Shown here one piece after another: positions 51,495-58,414 of a stretch of DNA of 58,414 nt (its first letter is position 1; every line of letters starts with the position of its first letter). This DNA comes from a virus. Position numbers and translations under genes: made by a program. The stretch is from positions 1 to 58,414 of the IMG/VR virus record IMGVR_UViG_3300008954_000062; one strand, written 5' to 3'. Under the pieces are notes generated by a model that saw only the letters and a list, made by a program, of their open reading frames with translations, made no database searches and had not been told where the DNA came from.

Positions 51495-51729
51495 AGAGTA
51501 TTATCTTGAGGGCATATTTGTCCTAATGTACTACATGGGTTTTTCATATTCAGAAGCTTACACACTGCCTCTGTGGGAACGAAAGTGGTTCATTGAAAGG
51601 ATACAAAAGGAGCTTAAGAGAAGCAACGGAGAGAATTCTAGAGCTGCTCATACCAACTCTGCAGAGTCTCGCGCATTAATGGGCCGACAACGATCTCAGG
51701 TGCCAGCTAAGCTAAGAAGGTTCACATAG
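51460..51729 (+). CDS. Small tail/baseplate assembly protein
   Basis: This 89-residue protein starts with GTG 35 nt inside the end of the gp26-like gene; the frame is closed by TAG just upstream (51457-51459), so a longer form is impossible. It has a helical core (GIFVLMYYMGFSYSEAYTLP followed by LWERKWFIERIQKEL), in the style of small proteins that follow gp26 genes in other myoviruses. A tail-assembly chaperone or hub-assembly role is likely from place. T4 gp51 lies here but is longer. Confidence 0.6.
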   Translation: MPAFFGLTPTDKEYYLEGIFVLMYYMGFSYSEAYTLPLWERKWFIERIQKELKRSNGENSRAAHTNSAESRALMGRQRSQVPAKLRRFT

Positions 51730-51740
51730 TCCACTATAGG

Positions 51741-51748
51741 CATATTTA
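51741..51748 (+). promoter_or_regulatory. Candidate late promoter element (CATATTTA)
   Basis: CATATTTA lies 29 nt before the TTG start at 51778, with TTATG after. It fits the recurring element in form and spacing. Confidence 0.4.
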
Positions 51749-51766
51749 TGTATCGATGTACATTGT

Positions 51767-51772
51767 GGAGGG
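51767..51772 (+). promoter_or_regulatory. Ribosome binding site that decides the TTG start at 51778
   Basis: GGAGGG lies 5 nt before TTG 51778. It favours this start over the in-frame ATG at 51748, which lies within the candidate promoter. Confidence 0.65.
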
Positions 51773-51777
51773 TTATC

Positions 51778-52017
51778 TTGAACATACTAACAAAAGCAGT
51801 TGCCAAATTCATCATCGGCGAGTCTACCGGTGTAAAGATTAGGGGCACCCCGGGTAAGATAAGGGTAACCAAAGACGTAATTTTAGCCTCGAAAGCTTTA
51901 TACGAAGAGCTCAATTCTAGCGATCCGAAGTTAGACAAAGTTATTGATCTAATGAAAGCAAAGAATGATCGAGCATCTAAATTCATGAATACTACTGGTT
52001 TGGTGTGGCGTTTATAG
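51778..52017 (+). CDS. Small basic protein, unknown (TTG start)
   Basis: This 79-residue protein is started at TTG because of the GGAGGG at ideal distance; the ATG at 51748 would add 10 residues. The sequence has a short beta part (GVKIRGTPGKIRVTKDVILA) and a helical end (LDKVIDLMKAKNDRASKFMN). It lies between the gp26-like set and the tape measure gene. No family is recognised; a tail assembly role is inferred from place. Confidence 0.5.
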   Translation: MNILTKAVAKFIIGESTGVKIRGTPGKIRVTKDVILASKALYEELNSSDPKLDKVIDLMKAKNDRASKFMNTTGLVWRL

Positions 52018-52036
52018 TCTGCAATATCCACAGTGT

Positions 52037-52044
52037 GATATTTA
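52037..52044 (+). promoter_or_regulatory. Candidate late promoter element (GATATTTA)
   Basis: GATATTTA lies 27 nt before the tape measure ATG. It matches the recurring element exactly. Confidence 0.45.
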
Positions 52045-52071
52045 CAGATGTATATAGTAGTGTGATTAGCC

Positions 52072-55000
52072 ATGGCATCTAGTGAAGATTTAGGAAAACA
52101 ATTCAAAATTCAGGAGGACATAAACAAAGTTCTTCTGAAGCGCAGTGGATTGTATAGCAATCATACATCTGAATTGAGAACTCAATTAGGGCTTGCTAAG
52201 CAGCTTCTCAAGACGATGAATAAAATAAAACCCCCAGGTGCTGATGATATAAATGAGTTGAATGATAGCTTAGAACAAGCAGCTGACAGCGCTGACAAGC
52301 TTGGTGACGAGCTTGAATCAGCTGGAAACAGAGGCGCAGATGCAGCTAATAATGCAACTAATTCGAGTAGGGGTCTATTCAAGAATCTGAGTGTGGGCAA
52401 AACAGCTGCATTGGGCTTCGGCGTAGGACTATTTAGTGCCTTCAAGGGCACAACTAAGATACTATCAAGTGTAGCATCAGGTGTTATGAGTGTTGTAACT
52501 AGCTTAGGGAAGCTTGCATTTGCTATTATATCTACACCGTTTAAGATACTTGGCGGACTAATAGCAGAGGCAGGCTCTAAGACAGGTGTCTCCGAAATTC
52601 GAGTTGCCCTAAATGAAATTAGAGAACAATTTGGTAGCTTAGCGTCTAATGAAGGCCAGATGTTTGCTAGTACTGTTCAAGACGTAAGATCTCAAATGCA
52701 AGACCTTGCCGGGACCGGCCTAAGAATGGCCAGAGTCTACGGTTATCATAGAGAGGGTGTTGCTGCTGCTATGAGATCATTCATGGAGATAGCCTCTGCC
52801 TTAGGGCCGGCCCTACACTCGATGACTGATGCACTTAAGGGCAATCAAGTCCAGCTAGACATGCAAAGGCGCGGCCTGGGACTCACAGCAGAAGCATTTG
52901 CAGATGTTATGAGTGCTGCTAGAGATATGGGTAAAGATCCAATCGATGCGATGACTCGATTCTCTGGCGTAGCTTTAAGCTATAGCAAGCAATTTGGAAT
53001 TAATGTCAAAACCATGTCAAAGGGTATGGCAGAGATTACAAAAGACGTTGAGAATTTTGGAAATATGGGTGTAGAAGAAATGGCCCGTGTGACAACATAT
53101 GCCCAGAAGCTCGGTGTAGAAATAGCAACGCTGGGTAAGTTGTCTCAGAAGTGGATGAATTTTGATGATGCAGCTCAATCTGCTTCAATGCTTTCACAAG
53201 CATTCGGTATGAATATTGATGCAATGCAAATGATGCAAGAGCAGAATCCTGCCAAACAAGCTCAAATGCTTAAGGACGCATTTGATCAAACAGGCCGGTC
53301 AGTTCAAAATATGACCAAGCAAGAACTTCAATTACTCTCTACAACAATGGGTCTATCTGCTGAAGAAGCCAGACGATTCCTTGCAGGTGAAGCCAATTAC
53401 AATGAGCTAGGGAAGGAAGCTGAATCTGAAATTGATGTCATGAAAGAGCAAAGCAAGATCATGCAAGAAATGGCAGACAATATCAAAAGGCTCACAAGGC
53501 AAGGGACTAGACAATTTTCAAGCTTCTTTGATTCAATATCACAAGGATTTAGTGTAGGTTTCAAACGAACTGAAGAATATCGTGGTCTTATGATCGACAT
53601 GAACCGATCGCTACGAGAAGGCTATAAATTCGGAATCAAGCTGGGAAGAATGTTCATGAGAGAATTCCCAGGTGTCCAGAAAATGTTCAAGGGCTTGCGA
53701 GACATATTTGATCCTGCCAGCTTCAGAAAATTATTTGGCGAACTTTATGATGCATTTGAAGATATGTTCAAGATGCTCAGGACTGATCCAAAGCGCGGAG
53801 TTGAAAATTTTATTGAAGCAGTTAAGAAAGCATTCAAGAGTTTTTTTGGCAGGTCCGGCGACGGTGTCAGTATGGTCAAAGAGGGTGCAACCGCGTTTTT
53901 GCAAGCAGCGGGTGTTCTCTTTCGTGAGTTGTTTATTTTGGCAGTTCGTGGCTTGACAATGATGTTTAGTGTCCTAAATGACTGGTTAGAAAACCCGGTA
54001 CCGTCTGCAGAAGCAGACAAACTCCGTGATGCATTTATGTCACTTTGGTCTGAAATTGTGAGAACACTTGAGATGGTGATGCCTCAACTATTGAGCGCTT
54101 ACGGGACGATGATCAAAACCGCGTTCAAGACATTTATCAACTCAGCTGATGGTAAGGAAGCAGCAAAGTATTTTACGTATTTTATCGGTACTAAAATTAT
54201 TCTTGGGGCAACAATGTCTGCACTTAAGGGCGGTGCAGCTGCAAAAGCTCTCAAGCTAATTGGTGGATTCTTTTCAAAAATGTCCGGTACAGCCTCTATC
54301 GCGGCAGGAAAGATGGGCCCAACCATCCCACCGGGCATAGCTGCCAAGCAAGCTAGTACTGCAGCCGAACTTAACGCAGCTGACAAAGCTGTTATGGCCT
54401 CCGGAGGGTGGAAAGGAGCAATAGCTGCAGCTGCTAAGATGGCATTATTTATTACTGTAGGAATTGCAGCCTTAGCTGTGGGATTTTTGATTGCTTACGG
54501 ACTGCTACAGGGGCTAGATCCTGCGACATCAATGAAAGTGGGTCTGATCTTAGTTGCAATGTCAGTTGTTGTTGCAGCATTAGGGTTTACTGCGATGGCA
54601 TTGAAAAACCCGGGTGCGCAAGCTGCATCGCCCAAAGATCTTACCACAATTGCAATGCTAGCATTATTAGGCGCTGCCATGGGCTTGTTTACAGTGGGGA
54701 TCATGGCACTTATGGGACTTGTACAAGCTCCGTCAATGGACACAATTATAAAGTTCTTTTTAATACAGTCATTCCTTATACTTCAGACCGGTCTTCTCGC
54801 CGGGCTATTAATTATCATGGCCGGTATGATAAATCCTGTGACAATAGGCACGTCCCTCTTAGTGCTCGCCGGCTTAGCATTGATAGCTGTGGCACTAGCT
54901 GCTTTCACTACAGGATTTATGATAGCACTCAATGACCTCGACGTAGATACTAATAAGGTTTCAACTCTGTTGGGTTCGATGATTAGTATGATTTGGACTC

Positions 55001-57048
55001 TTGTAGGCTTGATACCTATTTTGATGATTCTCGGTGTCATGATGCTACCTCTTGTAGCAGGCTTTGGTTTAATTATGCTAGGGTTTGATGCTCTTGGAGA
55101 AATGGCTGATGCTATGGTTGATAATTTGCTGCCCGGAATTATAAGGATATCTGAAGCTGATATTCCAGATCCAGCAAAAACAAAGCTAGTTGTTGACATG
55201 ATTATCGATGTGATCAATTCAATCGCAGGTTTTGTGGGTCAGCTAGCTGGATTAGTAGATGCCCTTAAGCCCCCACCTGGCGCTCAGCCAGATCAATTGG
55301 AGAAAAATATTGCTGCTGTTGTTGAGTTGGTCGAAGCACTAGTAGGAAAAGGTCGAGGAATTGGTCACATAATTGACTTGCTAGTTGATCTAGCCAAAAG
55401 CCCTGACATAACTAGTCAAGGATTGGCAGCAGTTAGCGCGATTAGTGGCGCGTTATCAGCTGTTTCCGGAATAACTAGTGTTTTACAGCCCAACGAAGCA
55501 ATGATGAAAAATGTTGCTGACAATATTGACAACGACGATCTAGATTCGTTTATGTGGGCAATGGCAAAATTTGTTAAAAGCTCAGGAAAAGCACTCAACA
55601 AAGTTATCAAAACAATTACTGACACATTTTTATCATCTGAATTCATGGCTGCGGCAAGTAATATTACACAAGAAGGCCTTTCGCTAATATCAGCACTTGG
55701 TCCTGTATTTGAGTCGCTAGGATCAATAGCTATGGCACTTCAACCAAATCCAGCTGTACTATCTGCAGTAGCTTCCAACATTGACAATGACGACTTTCCT
55801 GAATTCGTTGATGCTATGGGCAAATACTCTTCGCGAATCGGTCCACAATTAGTCACAATTCTGTCAACCTTTGGTCCGGTAATTGGCGATATAATGCAAT
55901 CAGTTGGGAAAATGTTGTCGGATCCTGCAATGAGATCAGTCTCAGCAGCAAAGATTGAGAGTATAGTACTCATGGTTGGGCCTATAGCAGAAGCAATCGG
56001 AGCGATGTCTCAAGGTTTGGGTCCAATTATTGCAGAGCTAATTAGGCAACAAACAGAATTTGCATTATATCCAAATGCTGACAGGACAAACTCAGTAGCT
56101 AATTCTATGACAGAAATAATGGATGGGTTTACTAACATGTTTAAGTCAATAATTCCGTCCATAAAAGATCTAGTAATCCAACTAAGAGAAGTAGCATCTG
56201 GGATCGATGATCCAGAGACAGCTACAAAACAGATAGAGGCCGTCGCGGGAGCTTTGAGTATTTTGGGTGTCTTGGGTGATATCTTTGATCCGCAAGATCC
56301 TTCAAACCCATTATCGTCTAGAATCTTTTCAAATGCTGGAGGTTACGTTGAGTTGTTTGATTCTAGCGGAAGACAGATATCATCATTAGAATCTGTTGCA
56401 ATCAATATGAATATGCTTGTGACCACCCTGCTCAACAGCGGCGGCCCAGTTCATCAGCTAGTCCAAGCAATGGGTAATATGCCGGCGCTTTCAAAAGATC
56501 AGATAAAGAGTATGTGTTCTGTGAAGATAGGCTTAGACGTACTTATGACTATGATGTCTATGATGACACAATTTCAAGCCTTTGGCGCGTCCAGACCCGA
56601 CGTACCGGGCGACCCGAATGCGGCAACTGGAGCTATCAACAGTGCACTAGTCGCATTACACGGTGTCAATTGGAGTAGAGGCGATAATTCGTTGGCATCG
56701 CTGCTAGTCAAGCTGTCTGACAATTCGATCTATGGAATATCAAAGTCTAGACTCAAAGAAGTCGGAAATGTCATGGATGCAGCTGTTGAGGGTCCACTTG
56801 CTGCAGTCGGCGGTCTTATAGAAAGAGCTAATCAAGTAAAAGAGCTTCTGAACAATGTTGGGGGAAATATAAATCTCCGTGCAGATATTCAGAATCTTGC
56901 TAATGCAATCGGTATTGACAAAGAGACATTTACGATCAATAACGATCCGGTTCAAATCACAATTAACTTGGACTTGAAGATGGACGCTGATCAAATTGCA
57001 ACCAGGCTATCCAGAACATCCCAGTACCAAACAGTTAAAATAAACTAG
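52072..57048 (+). CDS. Tape measure protein
   Basis: This 1658-residue protein is a tail tape measure. It has a helical, coiled N-terminal half (LRTQLGLAKQLLKTMNKIKP; LNDSLEQAADSADKLGDELE), a Gly/Ala-rich hydrophobic patch near 110-165, and a block of about six hydrophobic segments at residues ~780-1010 (for example MALFITVGIAALAVGFLIAY) that would insert in the host membrane on DNA delivery. The C-terminal third has repeats of ~85 residues. It runs the length of the tail tube and sets its length; with the common rule of ~1.5 A per residue, the tail would be near 250 nm (rough). It follows tail tube and hub genes, as expected. Ribosome binding site is weak. Confidence 0.9.
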   Translation: MASSEDLGKQFKIQEDINKVLLKRSGLYSNHTSELRTQLGLAKQLLKTMNKIKPPGADDINELNDSLEQAADSADKLGDELESAGNRGADAANNATNSSRGLFKNLSVGKTAALGFGVGLFSAFKGTTKILSSVASGVMSVVTSLGKLAFAIISTPFKILGGLIAEAGSKTGVSEIRVALNEIREQFGSLASNEGQMFASTVQDVRSQMQDLAGTGLRMARVYGYHREGVAAAMRSFMEIASALGPALHSMTDALKGNQVQLDMQRRGLGLTAEAFADVMSAARDMGKDPIDAMTRFSGVALSYSKQFGINVKTMSKGMAEITKDVENFGNMGVEEMARVTTYAQKLGVEIATLGKLSQKWMNFDDAAQSASMLSQAFGMNIDAMQMMQEQNPAKQAQMLKDAFDQTGRSVQNMTKQELQLLSTTMGLSAEEARRFLAGEANYNELGKEAESEIDVMKEQSKIMQEMADNIKRLTRQGTRQFSSFFDSISQGFSVGFKRTEEYRGLMIDMNRSLREGYKFGIKLGRMFMREFPGVQKMFKGLRDIFDPASFRKLFGELYDAFEDMFKMLRTDPKRGVENFIEAVKKAFKSFFGRSGDGVSMVKEGATAFLQAAGVLFRELFILAVRGLTMMFSVLNDWLENPVPSAEADKLRDAFMSLWSEIVRTLEMVMPQLLSAYGTMIKTAFKTFINSADGKEAAKYFTYFIGTKIILGATMSALKGGAAAKALKLIGGFFSKMSGTASIAAGKMGPTIPPGIAAKQASTAAELNAADKAVMASGGWKGAIAAAAKMALFITVGIAALAVGFLIAYGLLQGLDPATSMKVGLILVAMSVVVAALGFTAMALKNPGAQAASPKDLTTIAMLALLGAAMGLFTVGIMALMGLVQAPSMDTIIKFFLIQSFLILQTGLLAGLLIIMAGMINPVTIGTSLLVLAGLALIAVALAAFTTGFMIALNDLDVDTNKVSTLLGSMISMIWTLVGLIPILMILGVMMLPLVAGFGLIMLGFDALGEMADAMVDNLLPGIIRISEADIPDPAKTKLVVDMIIDVINSIAGFVGQLAGLVDALKPPPGAQPDQLEKNIAAVVELVEALVGKGRGIGHIIDLLVDLAKSPDITSQGLAAVSAISGALSAVSGITSVLQPNEAMMKNVADNIDNDDLDSFMWAMAKFVKSSGKALNKVIKTITDTFLSSEFMAAASNITQEGLSLISALGPVFESLGSIAMALQPNPAVLSAVASNIDNDDFPEFVDAMGKYSSRIGPQLVTILSTFGPVIGDIMQSVGKMLSDPAMRSVSAAKIESIVLMVGPIAEAIGAMSQGLGPIIAELIRQQTEFALYPNADRTNSVANSMTEIMDGFTNMFKSIIPSIKDLVIQLREVASGIDDPETATKQIEAVAGALSILGVLGDIFDPQDPSNPLSSRIFSNAGGYVELFDSSGRQISSLESVAINMNMLVTTLLNSGGPVHQLVQAMGNMPALSKDQIKSMCSVKIGLDVLMTMMSMMTQFQAFGASRPDVPGDPNAATGAINSALVALHGVNWSRGDNSLASLLVKLSDNSIYGISKSRLKEVGNVMDAAVEGPLAAVGGLIERANQVKELLNNVGGNINLRADIQNLANAIGIDKETFTINNDPVQITINLDLKMDADQIATRLSRTSQYQTVKIN
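55483..55992 (+). repeat. Imperfect ~85-residue repeats in the tape measure protein
   Basis: LQPNEAMMKNVADNIDNDDL at residue 1138 and LQPNPAVLSAVASNIDNDDF at residue 1223 are clearly the same unit, 85 residues apart, each preceded by a similar helix (SAISGALSAVSG; SLISALGPVFESLG). A third degenerate helix of the same type (VLMVGPIAEAIGAMSQGLGP) follows. Confidence 0.75.
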
Positions 57049-57056
57049 GTGAAATT

Positions 57057-57350
57057 ATGAGTGATGAAAAAATATTTGAAACAATTAGAGATCTTCCAAA
57101 CTACGGCGAGTCGTTTTCAGAGATTTTGTTATCTCCCAAAGAAGGTCCGTATGCCGTAGCAGCTGAACTTTTGAACCAGTCAACAGGCAGCTCTAGAGCT
57201 TTTATGGAGAATGAATTCAGGAAAGTATGTACTGCTATTGATATTATAAAGTACGCAATACACAATGCAGAAAACCACGACATTGACCTATTTACAGGTA
57301 CAGCAGACAATCAATCACAATCAACGCTTAAGCCCAAGGAAGAAAAGTAG
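57057..57350 (+). CDS. Small acidic protein after the tape measure, unknown
   Basis: This 97-residue protein is preceded by CTAGGTGA. It is mostly helical with an acidic surface (EKIFETIRDLPNYGESFSEI; FMENEFRKVCTAIDIIKYAI), then a polar tail. It lies 8 nt after the tape measure stop and 3 nt before the last gene. It might be a tail assembly factor. No family is recognised. Confidence 0.5.
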   Translation: MSDEKIFETIRDLPNYGESFSEILLSPKEGPYAVAAELLNQSTGSSRAFMENEFRKVCTAIDIIKYAIHNAENHDIDLFTGTADNQSQSTLKPKEEK

Positions 57351-57353
57351 ACT

Positions 57354-58414
57354 ATGGCTGAAAATGATGATCTAAAAGGACAAAAGTCCTCAAACCTGTA
57401 TAACCCGGGCTTTCCTGACTTAGTGCCAGAAAGAGGAACACAGGTCATCATGGACTCTGACGACATTTCATATGAATCTCGTCAAACTTTGGGAGATTTT
57501 CTCAAAGATAAAACACTGAAAAACAAGCGACCAGTCCCTACCGGTGGATCAACACCTCTACCTGCTGACTCATTCATACCCTCAGGAGAAACAGCTGGAA
57601 CGTTCCAGAATGATCTGAAGGTTAGCGATTCCAACAGTCTAGGCAATAACTCAGCCGGGAGGTTCGGAAACACTAGAAGAGGAACAGTAAACAAGGGAGA
57701 AAGCTCTCCTCTCAGTGTATACCGAGATGAACTTGAAGCAGACGGAAAAAATATTGACTCAATTGATATTGCAACTGTTTCACCGGTGAAAAGAGCCGGC
57801 AACAAGGACGTTTATGATGTTCCTCCCACACCGCTCCAGGGAAAAATATCTGATGTCTTGAGGTATAATCGATTCAACCCAGATCCCAATAACACATCAT
57901 TCTTAGAGGACGGAGAATTCTCAAAGGGCTTGTGGTCCAAACAAGATACAATGGGCTCATACAGTCCTCCGGAGGGCGTCGGTGTTACAGTAAATGATCT
58001 CAAGAAAATGACACAGTCAATCTTGCTTCAGGCATGCGGGGAATTCGGAATTAATCCGGACACAGTCGAGAGTGTGGGCACAGTGTCCGCTTTATTACCG
58101 TCAATGAACCAGATGGCGATATCTAAAGTTGACACTGAAGACATGCGCCCAATGAATAATCAGCCCACAACAGACGGCTCAACCCCCATGATGACGCAGA
58201 TAGACGCTGCATTGTTAACTCAAAGTGATATTGACGGGGGCTTGCTCTCTAGTGATTCTTTGCAGCCGACGAAGTCATTCGGTGTTCTCAATTCTCCCGA
58301 CAATCCATGGGGAACACCCGGTACAGAAGGCGGAACAAATGTAGGCATGATTACAGTAGCAGCAACCGGCTACGGTGTCTTGTCACTAGCTACAACAATT
58401 ATTGACTTGATAAC
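57354..58414 (+). CDS. Virion protein of unknown function, 3' truncated by the window edge
   Basis: The frame starts at ATG 57354, after AAGGAAG, and stays open to the end of the window (353 codons seen). The sequence is hydrophilic, rich in Pro, Asp, Ser and Gly, with a disordered first half and a segment TVNDLKKMTQSILLQACGEF near residues 212-231. The visible end (AATGYGVLSLATTIIDL) is hydrophobic. Its position after the tape measure fits a tube-baseplate connector such as the T4 gp48/gp54 class, but this is inferred from order only. Confidence 0.55.
   Translation, partial: MAENDDLKGQKSSNLYNPGFPDLVPERGTQVIMDSDDISYESRQTLGDFLKDKTLKNKRPVPTGGSTPLPADSFIPSGETAGTFQNDLKVSDSNSLGNNSAGRFGNTRRGTVNKGESSPLSVYRDELEADGKNIDSIDIATVSPVKRAGNKDVYDVPPTPLQGKISDVLRYNRFNPDPNNTSFLEDGEFSKGLWSKQDTMGSYSPPEGVGVTVNDLKKMTQSILLQACGEFGINPDTVESVGTVSALLPSMNQMAISKVDTEDMRPMNNQPTTDGSTPMMTQIDAALLTQSDIDGGLLSSDSLQPTKSFGVLNSPDNPWGTPGTEGGTNVGMITVAATGYGVLSLATTIIDLI

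Noticed and set aside
51748-51777. ATG start for the small protein before the tape measure gene
   Set aside because: It lies within the candidate promoter element, and GGAGGG points to TTG 51778.
1-58414. tRNA genes, CRISPR arrays, insertion sequences or attachment sites
   Set aside because: All gaps are shorter than about 140 nt; none shows a cloverleaf, spaced repeats, or paired terminal repeats. The only mobile elements seen are inteins and one homing endonuclease.

Overview
The window is one continuous stretch of a large T4-superfamily contractile-tailed phage (myovirus), probably an aquatic or uncultured lineage. Every gene I can support reads on the + strand, genes are tightly packed and often overlap by 1 to 8 nt, and there is no rRNA, tRNA, CRISPR array or host gene. 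The head and tail genes follow T4 order but are diverged and mostly longer than in T4. The sequence is AT-rich, uses the standard stop codons, and most starts have AGGAG-type ribosome binding sites. The host cannot be named from this sequence.

Layout. Positions 1-16186 hold a tail fibre that ends in an S74 self-cleaving chaperone, followed by seven virion proteins. Several of these are very large and unrecognised, and are probably baseplate or fibre parts. Positions 16186-21560 hold a DNA-metabolism cassette: a RuvC-like resolvase, a DnaG-type primase, a single-chain SbcD-SbcC (gp47-gp46) fusion, and two small proteins. Positions 21560-38736 form the packaging and head module: large terminase, portal, prohead protease, a run of small head-associated proteins, a ribosomal protein bS21 homologue, an acidic scaffold, the gp23-like major capsid protein with a strong terminator, and a free-standing homing endonuclease. 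Positions 38784-43600 hold small proteins and the gp13/gp14/gp15-like neck and tail-completion proteins. Positions 43675-58414 hold two tandem tail sheath paralogues, the tail tube, a gp26-like baseplate hub protein, small proteins, a 1658-residue tape measure protein and a truncated last gene.

The main discovery is the portal gene. Its 1884 codons contain three separate HNH-type inteins (397, 403 and 414 residues), and removing them leaves a collinear 670-residue gp20-like portal. The middle intein has an atypical Tyr-Gln C-terminus. With the homing endonuclease next to the capsid gene, four homing-type elements sit in or beside the two most conserved head genes. Other notable points are the fused Mre11/Rad50-type nuclease, the phage bS21, the duplicated sheath genes, and a recurring ATATTTA-like element about 26-38 nt before many late genes, which may be this phage's late promoter.

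All function calls rest on reading motifs, gene order and lengths by eye. No database search was run.
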